DNA from: Nocardioides ungokensis
GTDB lineage: Bacteria; Actinomycetota; Actinomycetes; Propionibacteriales; Nocardioidaceae
Length of the DNA stretch: 64,000 nucleotides
NCBI RefSeq assembly: GCF_013466985.1
Contig: NZ_CP059164.1
Location: 372,001 to 436,000 of the forward strand
Direction of reading: 5' to 3'
Position numbers and translations under genes: made by a program. Below are positions 47,935-57,377 of the stretch, piece after piece; position 1 is the first letter of the stretch; the number at the start of each line of letters is the position of its first letter. The notes under the pieces are model-generated. The model was given only the letters and a program-made list of their open reading frames with translations, was not told the origin of the DNA and did no database searches.

Positions 47935-49119
47935 TCAGCCGCCGGCGAGCAGGTCGCCGATGCGGCGCAGGCCCTCGAGGTCGTGGACGTCGCCGGCCAG
48001 TGCCGGCACCACGGCGGTCGGGACCTCGGGGTGGGCCGCGCCGAAGCGCTCGCGCAGCCGTGCCTCCCGCTCGACCATGCGGGACCGGTCGGCGTGCAGC
48101 CGGAGCAGCCCCGCCGTCAGCGACTCCGGGTCCTGCGTGCGCAGCCGGGCCGCGGCCGCCATCGCCTCGTCGGCCGAAAGGTCGCCCTGGGGCTCCGGGC
48201 TGGCGCGGTTGACGATCAGCCCGGCCAGCGGCATCCGGTCCTCGCTCAGCCGCTCCACGAAGTACGCCGCCTCGCGCAGCGCGTCCGGCTCGGGCGCGGC
48301 GACGACGAGGAACGCCGTACCGTCGGCCTGCAGCAGCTCGAACGTCTTCTGGGCGCGCTGCCGGAAGCCGCCGAAGAGCGTGTCGAAGGCTGCCACGAAT
48401 GTCTGCATGTCGCGCAGCACCTGGGCGCCGAGGATCTTGGTCAGCGCGTTGGTGATCAGGCCGACGCCGGCCGACATCATCCGGGCCGGCCCCCGGGCCG
48501 GTGCCAGCAGCAGCCGGATGAACCGGCCGTCGAGGAAGCTCGAGAGCCGCTCGGGGGCGTCGAGGAAGTCCAGCGCCGACCGGGACGGCGGGGTGTCGAC
48601 CACGATCAGGTCGTAGCTGCCGTCGCGCTGGGCGTCCCCGTGGATCTGTCCCAGCTTCTCCATCGCCATGTACTCCTGCGTGCCCGCGAAGGAGCTCGAC
48701 AGCGCGATGTAGAAGGGGTTCTCCAGGATCTGGCGGGCCTTCTCGGGGGTCGCCTGGCTCTCCACGACCTCGTCGAAGGTGCGCTTCATGTCCAGCATCA
48801 TCGCGTCGAGCGAGCCGCCGGCCCCGGCGTCGACGCCCACGACCGGGCGGGGCGTGTTGTCGAGCGCCTCGATGCCCATCGACTGGGCCAGGCGGCGGGC
48901 CGGGTCGATCGTCAGGACGACCACCCGGCGCCCACGCTCGGCGGCCCGCAGCGCGAGGGCCGCAGAGGTCGTCGTCTTGCCGACGCCGCCCGAGCCGCAG
49001 CAGACGATGATGCGCGTGCCGGGATCGTCGAGCAGCACGTCGACGTCGAGCGAGGAGGCCGGTCCCTCGGTCAGCGGGCCAACACGTGAGCGGCTGCGTT
49101 GCCGGTGCGCGGTGCTCAT
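47935..49119 (-). CDS. ArsA/Get3-family ATPase (Rv3680-like)
   Basis: This 394-residue deviant-Walker-A ATPase has CGSGGVGKTTTSAALAL near residue 41, switch I DPARRLAQSMG, and switch II VVDTPPSRSALDFL. Despite old names as anion transporters, mycobacterial Rv3679-Rv3680 are Get3-like and reported to affect glycerol and envelope stress responses. ATG 49119 overlaps the stop of the second ATPase, so the two subunits are made together. Confidence 0.88.
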   Translation of the reverse strand: MSTAHRQRSRSRVGPLTEGPASSLDVDVLLDDPGTRIIVCCGSGGVGKTTTSAALALRAAERGRRVVVLTIDPARRLAQSMGIEALDNTPRPVVGVDAGAGGSLDAMMLDMKRTFDEVVESQATPEKARQILENPFYIALSSSFAGTQEYMAMEKLGQIHGDAQRDGSYDLIVVDTPPSRSALDFLDAPERLSSFLDGRFIRLLLAPARGPARMMSAGVGLITNALTKILGAQVLRDMQTFVAAFDTLFGGFRQRAQKTFELLQADGTAFLVVAAPEPDALREAAYFVERLSEDRMPLAGLIVNRASPEPQGDLSADEAMAAAARLRTQDPESLTAGLLRLHADRSRMVEREARLRERFGAAHPEVPTAVVPALAGDVHDLEGLRRIGDLLAGG

Positions 49120-50125
49120 GCCATGCCCTGTTCCCTGAGTGCGGTGGCGAGCTCGTAGAGCCCGCCCAGGTCGACGCCGCCCGCGAGGCGGGGCAGCTCG
49201 TAGGTCGGCACCTCCAGCTCGCTGACCAGTGCACGCTGGTCGTCCTCGAGGGCGCGTCGCTCGGCGTGGTCGCCGGCTTCCGCGACGAGGCCGTCGACCA
49301 GGCCGTTGCCGTCCTGCACCCCGCCTCCTTCAGGTCCGACCGGATCGCGGCGCGGTCCATGTTCCCCTCGAGGGCGGCCGCGAGGTCGCCTCGGTCGAGG
49401 TCGCGGGGGCGGACCAGGTTCACGACCACACCGCCGACGGGCAGCCGGGCCGCCCGGAGCTCCTCGATGCCGTCCGCGGTCTCCTGCACCGGCATCTCCT
49501 CGAGCACGGTCACCAGGTGGACCGCCGTGCGCGGGGAACGGAACAGCGTCATCACGGTGTCGGCCTGGCTCTTGATCGGCCCCATCCGCGCCAGCCCGGC
49601 GAGCTCGTTGTTGACGTTGAGGAACTGCGCGATCCGGCCGGTCGGCGGCGCGTCCAGCACCACGGCGTCGTACCGGATCGCCTTCTTGTTCCGGCTGTTG
49701 CGCTGCACCGCCTCGAAGACCTTGCCGGTGAGCAGCACGTCACGGACGCCCGGCGCGATGGTGGTCGCGAACTCCACCACCCCGAAGCGGTCCAGGGCCC
49801 GGCCGGCGCGCCCGAGCTTGTAGTACATGGCGAGGTACTCCAGCAGCGCCGACTCGGGGTCGATGTGGAGCGCGTGCACGACGCCCGGGTTGCCCTCGGG
49901 CCCGGGCAGGCCGGTGGCGATCCGTCGTTCCTCGTAGGGGAGCGGGTCGACGTCGAACATCCGGGCGATGCCCTGGCGCCCCTCGACCTCGCAGAGCAGG
50001 ACGTTCTTGCCGTGCGTGGCCAGCGCGAGCGCGAGGGCCGCCGCGACCGTCGACTTGCCCGTGCCGCCCTTGCCGGTGACGACGTGGAGACGGACACGCG
50101 GCCAGTCGTGCTTCTGCTCGGACAC
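49116..50125 (-). CDS. ArsA/Get3-family ATPase (Rv3679-like; frameshifted)
   Basis: The partner ATPase is about 336 residues after correction. Deviant Walker A VTGKGGTGKSTVAAALALAL and switch II VLDAPPTGRIAQFLNVNNEL are in the first frame. After DLKEAG at about 49320 the frame changes and VQDGNGLVDGLVAEAGDHAE completes the protein. One C is missing from the C4 run at 49319-49322 (five expected). GTG 50125 starts it. It is upstream of and coupled to the Rv3680-like gene by ATGA. Confidence 0.85.
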
Positions 50126-50338
50126 GTAGAGCAGCCTAGGCGGCGCGTCCGCACCGCCGCTCCTCCCTGCGGCGGATCCCGCGGGCCGGACCATGTCCGG
50201 GGGCACCACCGCAGCGGGGGCCGGGTGTGGTGAGCGGCCATAGGGAGTGACGTCCGTCATGACTAGGATCGCCTGACGTCGGGGTCCTTCGTGGCCCGAA
50301 ACAGGTGTGGCCCCTGGTGGGCGAGGGAGGACGATCAC

Positions 50339-51118
50339 GTGGACAAGGTCGTGGCGAGTGCGGCCGAGGCGGTGGCCGACATCCCCAGCGGTGCGACGCT
50401 GGCGGTCGGGGGCTTCGGGCTGTGCGGCATCCCGTCGGTGCTGATCGACGCGGTCCTGGAGGCCGGGGCCGAGGACCTCGAGGCGGTGTCGAACAACTGC
50501 GGCGTCGACGACTGGGGCCTCGGCAGGCTGCTGATGGCCAAGCGGCTGCGCCGGATGATCTCCTCCTACGTCGGGGAGAACAAGGAGTTCGCGCGGCAGT
50601 ACCTTCACGGCGAGCTCGAGGTTGAGCTGACACCGCAGGGGACGCTCGCGGAGCGGATGCGGGCCGGCGGCTCGGGCATCCCGGCGTTCTTCACCGCGAC
50701 CGGCGTCGGCACCCAGGTGGCCGAGGGCGGCCTGCCGTGGAAGTACGACGCGGACGGCAACGTCGTCGTCTCCTCGCCGCCGAAGCAGACGCAGAGCTTC
50801 GAGACCGCCGAGGGCGAGAAGGAGTTCGTGCTCGAGCACGCGATCGTGGCCGACTTCGGGCTGGTGCGGGCCTGGAAGGGCGACCGGCACGGCAACCTCG
50901 TCTACCGCGACTCCGCGCGGAACTTCAACCCGCTGGCCGCGATGTGCGGCCGGGTGACGGTCGCCGAGGTCGAGGAGCTGGTGGAGCCCGGCGAGCTGGA
51001 CCCCAACGAGATCCACACGCCCGGGGTGTTCGTGCAGCGCGTGGTCCCGCTGACCCCGGAGCAGGCGGCGGACAAGCGGATCGAGAAGCGGACCGTGCGT
51101 CCGAAGGAGGGCAACTGA
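50339..51118 (+). CDS. 3-oxoacid CoA-transferase subunit A
   Basis: This 259-residue alpha subunit has the conserved glycine-rich [18 protein letters not shown] near the N-terminus and [16 protein letters not shown], followed by [15 protein letters not shown]. Succinyl-CoA:3-ketoacid CoA-transferases of this type start ketone-body or branched-acid degradation. GGGAGG precedes GTG 50339, which decides the start over ATG 50291. The beta subunit follows one base after the stop. Confidence 0.9.
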   Translation: MDKVVASAAEAVADIPSGATLAVGGFGLCGIPSVLIDAVLEAGAEDLEAVSNNCGVDDWGLGRLLMAKRLRRMISSYVGENKEFARQYLHGELEVELTPQGTLAERMRAGGSGIPAFFTATGVGTQVAEGGLPWKYDADGNVVVSSPPKQTQSFETAEGEKEFVLEHAIVADFGLVRAWKGDRHGNLVYRDSARNFNPLAAMCGRVTVAEVEELVEPGELDPNEIHTPGVFVQRVVPLTPEQAADKRIEKRTVRPKEGN

Positions 51119-51119
51119 C

Positions 51120-51764
51120 ATGGCTGAGTCGCATGGGTGGACCCGTGAGGAGATGGCCGCACGCGCGGCCTCCGAGCTGCACGACGGGTCCTACGTCAAC
51201 CTCGGCATCGGGCTGCCCACGCTGGTGCCCAACTACGTCGGCGACGACGTCGAGCTGGTGCTGCAGTCGGAGAACGGCATCCTCGGCGTGGGCGCGTACC
51301 CGGTCGAGGGCGAGGAGGACCCCGACCTGATCAACGCGGGCAAGGAGACCGTCACGCTGCGACGCGGGGCGTCGTTCTTCGACTCCGCGACGTCCTTCGG
51401 GATGATCCGCGGCGGCAAGATCGACGCCGCGATCCTCGGGGCGATGCAGGTCAGCAAGGGCGGTGACATCGCCAACTGGATGATCCCCGGCAAGATGGTC
51501 AAGGGCATGGGCGGTGCGATGGACCTGGTCCACGGCGCCAAGCGGGTCATCGTGCTGATGGAGCACGTCGCCAAGGACGGCTCCTACAAGATCGTCGAGG
51601 AGTGCTCGCTGCCCTACACCGGCCGCGGCGTCGTCGAGCGGATCATCACCGACCTGTGCGTCATCGACATCACCCCGGACGGCCTGAAGCTCGTCGAGCT
51701 CGCACCCGGGGTCACCGAGGACGAGGTGCGCGAGAAGACCGAGCCCGAGGTCCTCGTCGGCTGA
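51120..51764 (+). CDS. 3-oxoacid CoA-transferase subunit B
   Basis: The 214-residue beta subunit carries the catalytic glutamate in [12 protein letters not shown] (Glu51), with [15 protein letters not shown] before it and [28 protein letters not shown] after. It pairs with subunit A directly upstream. This pair sits between the ArsA and RidA genes, a place where the M. tuberculosis order has no such genes, so it looks like an insertion in the conserved block. Confidence 0.92.
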   Translation: MAESHGWTREEMAARAASELHDGSYVNLGIGLPTLVPNYVGDDVELVLQSENGILGVGAYPVEGEEDPDLINAGKETVTLRRGASFFDSATSFGMIRGGKIDAAILGAMQVSKGGDIANWMIPGKMVKGMGGAMDLVHGAKRVIVLMEHVAKDGSYKIVEECSLPYTGRGVVERIITDLCVIDITPDGLKLVELAPGVTEDEVREKTEPEVLVG

Positions 51765-51769
51765 CTCGG

Positions 51770-53140
51770 TCAGCCGACCTGGCTGACGGTCGCCCGGGTC
51801 CGCGCGGCCGTCAGCACCGCCAGGACGCCGATCCCGGTCGCCACGACGAAGACCGCGAGGAACGGGTCCCCACCCGCCCGGTCGACGGAGCCGTAGACCA
51901 CGCCGGACAGGGACAGCGCCAACGCCGCCCCGAGGGAGTCCGCGACCGACAGCGCCGACGAGTTGAACCCACGGTCGCGGTCGGTGGACGCGGCGAGCAT
52001 CGCGACGCTGGTGCGCGGGTAGCCGAAGCCCATGCCCGCGCCGGCCAGCACGTACGACGCCGCGGCGAGCGCCGGGTGGACGTCGGTCGCGACCGCCAGC
52101 GCAAGAGCAGCGACGCCGGTCAGGACCACGGCAGTGCCCACCCGCATCGCCGTCACGTGGGACACCCGGTCACCCAGGCGCGACTGCGTCTGGCTCGCCG
52201 TCGCCCAGGCGATCCCGACGAGGGTGAGCGCGATCCCGGCCCGCCCGGGGCTGAGGCCCCAGTGGTCCTGCAGCACGAACACGATGAAGGCCTCGGCGCA
52301 GAAGAACGCCCCGCTCATCAGGCCGCGGGTGCCGATGACGGCCGGCAGCCCGCGGCGAGCGGTCAGCGTGCCGGCCGGGAGCAGGTGGTGCAGCGCGAGG
52401 GCCACGACGCCGAGCGCGACCGCGGCGAGGACGAGGGACCACCCGCCGGAGGAGCCGAGCAGCTCCAGCGCCAGCACCGCCGCCGCGCCCAGCACCGCCC
52501 AGGCCAGCCGAAACCGGGGCGCGGGCTCACCCTCGCCCCGCCGGCCGAGCCGGCGGAGCGCCGGGGTGATCAGCAGGGCCGCGACGCCGACCAGGGCGAC
52601 CGTGCCGAGGAACACCCACCGCCAGCCCGCGGCGTCCGCCACGAACGCAGCGAGCGCAGGACCGAACAGCGACGGCAGCACCCAGGCCGCCGCGAAGCTC
52701 GCGAAGACGGCCGGCTGCAGCGCCGCGGGGAAGCACAGTCCGACCACCACGTACAGCACGACCGTCAGGGCCCCGCCTCCGAGCCCCTGGAGGACGCGAC
52801 CGGCGACGAGCACCTCCATGGAGGGCGCGAGCCCGCACACGACGAGGCCGGCCGAGAACAGGACGAGCGAGGCGATCAACGGTCGGACCGGGCTGTTCCT
52901 GTCGCTCCACATGCCGGCCGCCACCATCCCGACCACGCCGCTCGCGAGCGGCGCCGCGAACGACAGCGCGAACAGTCCGACCCCGTCAAGGTCTCGGGCC
53001 ACCGTGGGCATCACGGTGGCCACCGCCATCGCCTCGAAGGCCACGAACGCGATGAGCGCGAACATCCCGCTGGTGGTGGCGGCGTACGCCGGGTCGAGGA
53101 GGCGTTCCCGACGTGGCGGCCGGGGCGGGGCGAGGGTCAC
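51770..53140 (-). CDS. MFS transporter, about 456 aa
   Basis: This is a 12-14-span major facilitator with the motif LASGVVGMVAAGMWSDRNS (the D-R/K loop between TM2 and TM3), FEAMAVATVMPTVARDL in TM1 and repeated Ala/Leu/Val-rich spans. It is typical of actinobacterial drug-efflux-like MFS proteins; the substrate is unknown. The start is uncertain: GTG 53140 fits the family N-terminus (RRERLLDPAYAATTSG); ATG 53179 is also open. It converges on the CoA-transferase operon. Confidence 0.85.
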   Translation of the reverse strand: MTLAPPRPPRRERLLDPAYAATTSGMFALIAFVAFEAMAVATVMPTVARDLDGVGLFALSFAAPLASGVVGMVAAGMWSDRNSPVRPLIASLVLFSAGLVVCGLAPSMEVLVAGRVLQGLGGGALTVVLYVVVGLCFPAALQPAVFASFAAAWVLPSLFGPALAAFVADAAGWRWVFLGTVALVGVAALLITPALRRLGRRGEGEPAPRFRLAWAVLGAAAVLALELLGSSGGWSLVLAAVALGVVALALHHLLPAGTLTARRGLPAVIGTRGLMSGAFFCAEAFIVFVLQDHWGLSPGRAGIALTLVGIAWATASQTQSRLGDRVSHVTAMRVGTAVVLTGVAALALAVATDVHPALAAASYVLAGAGMGFGYPRTSVAMLAASTDRDRGFNSSALSVADSLGAALALSLSGVVYGSVDRAGGDPFLAVFVVATGIGVLAVLTAARTRATVSQVG

Positions 53141-53270
53141 GAGTGGAAACGCTAGGACTTCAAGTCCGCTGGAGGTCAAGGCAGTTTCGACGGCGCGACC
53201 GACAGGTCACCGATGAGTCGGGGTCACGGCGCCGGTCTGAACGCTCGAACCAGCACCTCGGAGGGACACC

Positions 53271-53876
53271 ATGGGCAAGACCATCGCTTCCATCACCACG
53301 TCGGTCGACGGCCACGTCGTGGGGCCGGACGACGGCCCCGGCCAGGGCCTGGGCGTCGGGGGCGAGCGCCTCCACCACTGGGTCATGGGCGGGCCGTGGA
53401 CCTATGCCGACGACGGCCGCAGCGCCGACGGCATGCACGGGGCCGACAAGGAGTTCTTCGACGACCTCACCGCGGGCATGGGGGCCGGCATCGTCGGCCG
53501 GAACATGTACGAGGCGGCCGGGGCCTGGGGCGGCACCAACCCCTTCCCCGGCCCGCTGGTCGTGCTGACCCACCGGACCGAGGACCAGCCCGACCCCTCC
53601 GCCGGGTTCGTGTTCGTCGACGGCTTCGACGCCGCGCTGCTGAAGGCGCGTGAGCTCGCCGGCGACGGAACCGTGGCGCTGGGCGGCGGCGCCGACCTGA
53701 TCCGGCAGGGCCTGGCGGCGGGGGTCGTCGACGAGCTCGCGATCTCGACAGCGCCGGTCGTGCTGGGCGCGGGCAAGCGGCTGTTCGAGGGGTTCGAGCA
53801 GGACCTCGACCTGGAGGTGCGCGGGGTGTGGAGCTCGGCGTACGCCACGCACGTCCGGTACGCCGTCAAGCGCTGA
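53271..53876 (+). CDS. Dihydrofolate reductase-family protein (RibD C-terminal type)
   Basis: This 201-residue protein has the RibD_C/DHFR-like fold, with IASITTSVDGHVVGPDDGPG at the N-terminus, IVGRNMYEAAGAWGG and LGGGADLIRQGLAAGVVDEL. Members are NADPH-dependent reductases of unknown substrate, widespread in soil actinobacteria. GGAGG precedes the ATG. Confidence 0.88.
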   Translation: MGKTIASITTSVDGHVVGPDDGPGQGLGVGGERLHHWVMGGPWTYADDGRSADGMHGADKEFFDDLTAGMGAGIVGRNMYEAAGAWGGTNPFPGPLVVLTHRTEDQPDPSAGFVFVDGFDAALLKARELAGDGTVALGGGADLIRQGLAAGVVDELAISTAPVVLGAGKRLFEGFEQDLDLEVRGVWSSAYATHVRYAVKR

Positions 53877-53911
53877 CCCGGGCCGTCGCGGCGCCGAGTA
53901 GGGTGCGGCCC

Positions 53912-54070
53912 ATGACCAAGTGGGAGTACCTGACGGCGCCGATCCTGACGCACGCCGCGAAGCAGATCCTGGACAACTTCGGAGCCGACGGGTGGGAGCT
54001 GGTGCAGATCGCGCCGGGCATGAACCCCGAGAACCTCGTCGGCTACTTCAAGCGTCCGCTGGAGGGTTGA
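53912..54070 (+). CDS. DUF4177-like protein, 52 aa
   Basis: A very short conserved protein: KWEYLTAPILTHAAKQILDN then GADGWELVQIAPG. The WEY...GWELV pattern is that of DUF4177. It ends one base before the RidA-family ATG and is probably cotranscribed. Function unknown. Confidence 0.8.
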   Translation: MTKWEYLTAPILTHAAKQILDNFGADGWELVQIAPGMNPENLVGYFKRPLEG

Positions 54071-54071
54071 G

Positions 54072-54530
54072 ATGAGCACTCCCGAGGAGAAGCTGGCCGA
54101 GCTCGGCCTGTCCGTGCCCGACGTGGCCAAGCCGGTGGCGGCGTACGTCCCGGCCGTGCGCAGCGGCAACCACGTCTTCACCTCCGGCCAGCTGCCGATG
54201 CGGTCGGGCGAGCTGATGCTCACCGGCAAGGTCGGCGGCGAGGTCAGCCAGGAGGAGGCCGTCGAGTGCGCGCAGCAGTGCGCGCTCAACGCAATCGCGG
54301 CGGTCAAGGCCGAGATCGGCGACCTCTCGCTGGTCAAGCGGATCGTCAAGGTGGTGGCGTTCGTCGCCTCCACGCCGGACTTCACCGGCCAGCCGCTGGT
54401 CGCGAACGGCGCCTCCGAGCTCTTCGGCAAGGTCTTCGGCGACGCGGGTGTCCACGCCCGCTCGGCGGTCGGCGTGCCGGTGCTGCCGCTGGACTCCCCG
54501 GTCGAGGTCGAGATCCTCGTCGAGGTCTGA
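54072..54530 (+). CDS. RidA family protein (Rv3678c-like)
   Basis: The 152-residue Rid/YjgF-superfamily protein has VRSGNHVFTSGQLPM, CAQQCALNAIAAVKAEIGDL and GVHARSAVGVPVLPLDSPVE with the conserved Arg near the C-terminus. RidA enzymes hydrolyse reactive enamine/imine intermediates; this divergent subgroup is less well defined. It lies in the same relative position as M. tuberculosis Rv3678c. Confidence 0.88.
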   Translation: MSTPEEKLAELGLSVPDVAKPVAAYVPAVRSGNHVFTSGQLPMRSGELMLTGKVGGEVSQEEAVECAQQCALNAIAAVKAEIGDLSLVKRIVKVVAFVASTPDFTGQPLVANGASELFGKVFGDAGVHARSAVGVPVLPLDSPVEVEILVEV

Positions 54531-54535
54531 GGCCC

Positions 54536-55390
54536 GTGCTCCGGATCCCGCTGCCGCCGCAGCTGGTCGAGCAGGCGCGCGAGTACGCCGACGGCACGCG
54601 CACGCCCGCCGAGCCGCGCAACGCGGCGACCGTCGTGCTGCTACGGCCCTCGGAGTCCGGCCCGTCGGTCTACCTGCTGCGCCGCCAGACGTCGATGGCG
54701 TTCGCGGCCGGCATGTGCGTCTTCCCGGGCGGCGGCGTGGACCCGCGCGACTTCGCGGCCCACGTCGGCTGGGAGGGGCCGTCCCCGGCCGAGTGGGCAG
54801 AGCGGCTCGGCACCGACGAGGAGACCGCGCTCGCGCTGGTGTGTGCGGCGGTCCGGGAGACGTTCGAGGAGTCGGGCGTGCTGCTGGCCGGGCCCTCCCC
54901 GCACACGGTCGTCGACGACACGACGGGTGCGGACTGGGAGGCCGACCGGGTCGCCCTGGAGCAGCGCGAGCTGGCCTTCACCGAGTTCCTGGCGCGTCGT
55001 GGGCTGGTGCTGCGCACCGACCTGCTCGGGGTCTGGTCGGGCTGGCTGACGCCGGTCTTCGAGCCGCGCCGCTACCGGACGTGGTTCTTCGTCGCGGAGC
55101 TGCCGGAAGGGCAGCGGACCAGGGACGTGTCGACCGAGTCGTCGTCAGTCACCTGGCTGCCCGCGATGGGCGCGGTCGAGGCCGTCGAGGCCTCCGAGAT
55201 GCTGATGCTGCCGCCGACCTACCTGACCTGCCTGGAGGTCGCCCAGTACCCCGATCCCGCGTCGGTGCTCGCAGCCGCCGGCGGCCGCACCGTCGAGATG
55301 TTCACCCCGCAGGTCGTCGGTGAGGGCGAGGACGCCACGCTGTCGATGCCGGAGACGCTGCGCCCGCTGGTGGAGTCGCGCCCCGCATGA
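54536..55390 (+). CDS. NUDIX hydrolase, 284 aa
   Basis: The protein has a NUDIX domain with MCVFPGGGVDPRDF and the Nudix box region VCAAVRETFEESGVLL (RExxEExGx). A long insertion lies between the box and the ending domain. It starts at GTG 54536, 5 bases after ridA, and its stop overlaps the MBL start (ATGA). The substrate is unknown; similar actinobacterial proteins sit upstream of the same MBL hydrolase. Confidence 0.85.
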   Translation: MLRIPLPPQLVEQAREYADGTRTPAEPRNAATVVLLRPSESGPSVYLLRRQTSMAFAAGMCVFPGGGVDPRDFAAHVGWEGPSPAEWAERLGTDEETALALVCAAVRETFEESGVLLAGPSPHTVVDDTTGADWEADRVALEQRELAFTEFLARRGLVLRTDLLGVWSGWLTPVFEPRRYRTWFFVAELPEGQRTRDVSTESSSVTWLPAMGAVEAVEASEMLMLPPTYLTCLEVAQYPDPASVLAAAGGRTVEMFTPQVVGEGEDATLSMPETLRPLVESRPA

Positions 55391-56189
55391 GCTGGACCGG
55401 AGGAACCTTCGGTGAGCGGGGCCGGTGCGTGCTCGCCCCGAACGCCGACATCATGACGCTCGACGGCACCAACACCTGGGTGCTGCGCGAGCCGGGTGCC
55501 CGGCGCTCGGTGGTGATCGACCCCGGTCCCTCGATCCCGGCCCACCTGGATGCGGTCGCTGCCGAGGCCGGCGAGGTCGGGGTCGTGCTGCTCACCACCA
55601 CCACGCCGACCACGCCGAGGCCGCCCGGAGTTCGCCGAGCGGGTCGGGTGCGGCGTACGTGCGCTGGACCCGGCGTACCGCCTCGGCTCGGAGGGCCTCG
55701 GCGACGGCGGACGTGGTCTCGGTGGACGGCCTCGAGATCCGGGTCGTCGGCACGCCGGGCCACACCTCCGACTCGCTGTCCTTCCTGCTGCCCGCCGAGG
55801 GCGTGGTGCTGACCGGCGACACTGTCCTGGGCCGGGGCACCACCGTCGTGGCCCACCCCGACGGCCAGCTGGGCGCCTACCTCGACTCCTGGACCGCCTG
55901 CACGCCCTCGCCGCCGCCCACGAGGTGGGCGCCATCTGGCCCGGCCACGGCCCGGTCATCGGCGACGCGCTGGGCGCCCTCGACTTCTACATCGCCCACC
56001 GTCGCGAGCGTCTGGAGCAGGTCGAGGCGGCGGTCGCCCGGCTCGTGGCCGACCACCCCGAGGGCCTCCCCGCCGACGAGCTGCCCCGCCGCGTCGTGGA
56101 GATCGTCTACGCCGACGTCGACCAGGTCCCTCTGGGGCGCCGCCGAGCTGTCCGTGCGGGCCCAGCTGGCCTACCTCTCCGCCCGTTGA
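55387..56189 (+). pseudogene. MBL-fold hydrolase (Rv3677c-like), five frameshifts as sequenced
   Basis: Translating piecewise gives one metallo-beta-lactamase protein: VLAPNADIMTLDGTNTWVL, then HHHADHAEAAR (metal motif), EFAERVGCGVRALDPAYRLG, DVVSVDGLEIRVVGTPGHTS, GVVLTGDTVLGRGTTVV, RLHALAAAHEVGAIWPGHGP and finally LWGAAELSVRAQLAYLSAR. Frame changes occur near 55595, 55627, 55709, 55888 and 56125. At least three are a single missing C or G; the others are one extra or two missing bases. All motifs survive, so error in a poor-quality patch is at least as likely as decay. Position matches Rv3677c. Its stop codon lies inside the outer end of the left 22-bp repeat array. Confidence 0.75.
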
Positions 56190-56251
56190 GTTGGGCCTGA
56201 TTCAGCTTTGAGTTGGGCCTGATTCGGTTCCGACTTGGGCTCGAGTCCGCG
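56182..56251. repeat. Left array of three 22-bp repeats (inverted relative to the right array)
   Basis: The core TTGAGTTGGGC occurs at 56186 and 56208, and a diverged copy (CCGACTTGGGC) at 56230, exactly 22 bases apart; the rest of the unit is close to CTGATTCGG. The outermost 15 bases (CCCGTTGAGTTGGGC, 56182-56196) have an exact inverted copy at 57363-57377. The MBL stop codon TGA (56187-56189) is within the first unit. Confidence 0.9.
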
Positions 56252-56379
56252 TGTCGTGCACAGGGGACGCTGCGCATCCGGCCGCAGATCGTCCACAGCG
56301 CATCCTCCTGCCGCCTTTGTGCACAGGTACGGCGTCAGCGGCCTCGGACGGTGTCAGGGCCGTCGCACCGTGGGCGCAT

Positions 56380-57275
56380 GTGGTCTCACCCGAGTTCCCC
56401 TCGACGCCGTTCACCTGGGCGCAGGTGGCCAGGCTCGGCGTCCGCCGATGGAAGGTGGACGCGGCCGTACGGCAACGACAGCTGGTCCGGTTGTTCAGCG
56501 GGTCTACGTGCGGGCGGACGTCGAGCTCACGCCCCTGCTGCGGGCGCAAGCCGCGCTCTGGTCATCAGCAAGCACTCGGTGCTCTGCGACCGCAGCGCGG
56601 CGTGGCTGCACGGTGCCGACGTGCACCCCTTCCGCGAACGAGACGTCGGGCCGAGGCTCGAGTCGTTCGTCCTGAGAGGTCATGACCCGACCGACCGCCC
56701 GGAGTGCTCTGGAGGGACGCGAGACTGAAGCCGACCGACTGGATGACCCTCGATGGTGTCCGCGTGACACGCCCCTGCGCACCGCCATGGATCTCGGCTG
56801 CAAGCTGTCTCGGCGCGATGCGCTCGCGGCCATGGATGCGCTCGCGCGCGTGCACGGGCTGACGCTGGCCGAGATGATGAGGGTCGTGCCGCGGTACTTC
56901 CGGCGGCGCGGCGTGATCCAGCTGCGGGAGCTGATTCCCCTGGTGGACGGCGCCTCCGAGTCACCCGGCGAGTCGTGGACCCGCTTGGAGATCCTGGATC
57001 GCGGGCTTCCGTGTCCCAGGCTCCAGCACTGGGTCCATGTGGATGGGGTGCCGACGTACCGGCTCGACCTGGCCTATCCACATGCGCGGGTTGCCATCGA
57101 GTACGACGGCGAGGAGTTCCACACCAGTCCGGAGGATCGCGCGGCAGACCGAGTGCGTCGTCAGTGGCTCCGCGACAACGGCTGGACGGTGATCGTGGTG
57201 ACCAAGCACGACTTCACGGCGGAGGGCACGGATCGATGGATCCGCCAGATTCGCGACTCCCTGGGTCTGCGCTGA
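56380..57275 (+). pseudogene. DUF559 / Vsr-like endonuclease-fold protein, four frameshifts as sequenced
   Basis: Reassembled, this is a roughly 300-residue actinobacterial DUF559 protein. The N-terminal part is an AbiEi-like region (FTWAQVARLGVRRWKVDAAV, then RVYVRADVELTPLLRAQAA, LVISKHSVLCDRSAAWLHG, VLWRDARLKPTDWMTLDGVR). The C-terminal nuclease-fold domain is intact (YRLDLAYPHARVAIEYDGEE, then DNGWTVIVVTKHDF), with the D...E-Y-D-G-E acidic residues of restriction-endonuclease folds. Single bases are missing near 56493, 56553, 56703 and 56773. The start is uncertain; GTG 56380 is a candidate. The gene is enclosed by inverted 22-bp repeat arrays. Confidence 0.75.
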
Positions 57276-57318
57276 GTCGGTGGTCGCCAGACCTGGCGGA
57301 CCAGGACGCCGAAACGAG

Positions 57319-57377
57319 GCCCAACTCGAGACCGAATCAAGCCCAACTCGAGGCCGAACCCCGCCCAACTCAACGGG
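57319..57377. repeat. Right array of three 22-bp repeats (inverted copy)
   Basis: GCCCAACTCGA at 57319 and 57341 and GCCCAACTCAA at 57363 are the reverse complement of the left core, again 22 bases apart. The outermost unit contains the stop codon of the minus-strand gene ending at 57370, just as the left array contains the MBL stop. The 15-bp outer end is a perfect inverted repeat of the left one. Confidence 0.9.

Noticed and set aside
56682..56775. A start at ATG 56682 giving an intact 197-residue DUF559 protein
   Set aside because: The first 30 residues in that frame are not family-like. The neighbouring frame gives VLWRDARLKPTDWMTLDGVR over the same bases, so the ATG lies inside a frameshifted longer gene.
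56182..57377. The 22-bp spaced repeats as a CRISPR array
   Set aside because: There are only three units per side, the whole 22-bp unit is partly conserved with no unique spacers, the two sides are inverted, and no cas genes are present.
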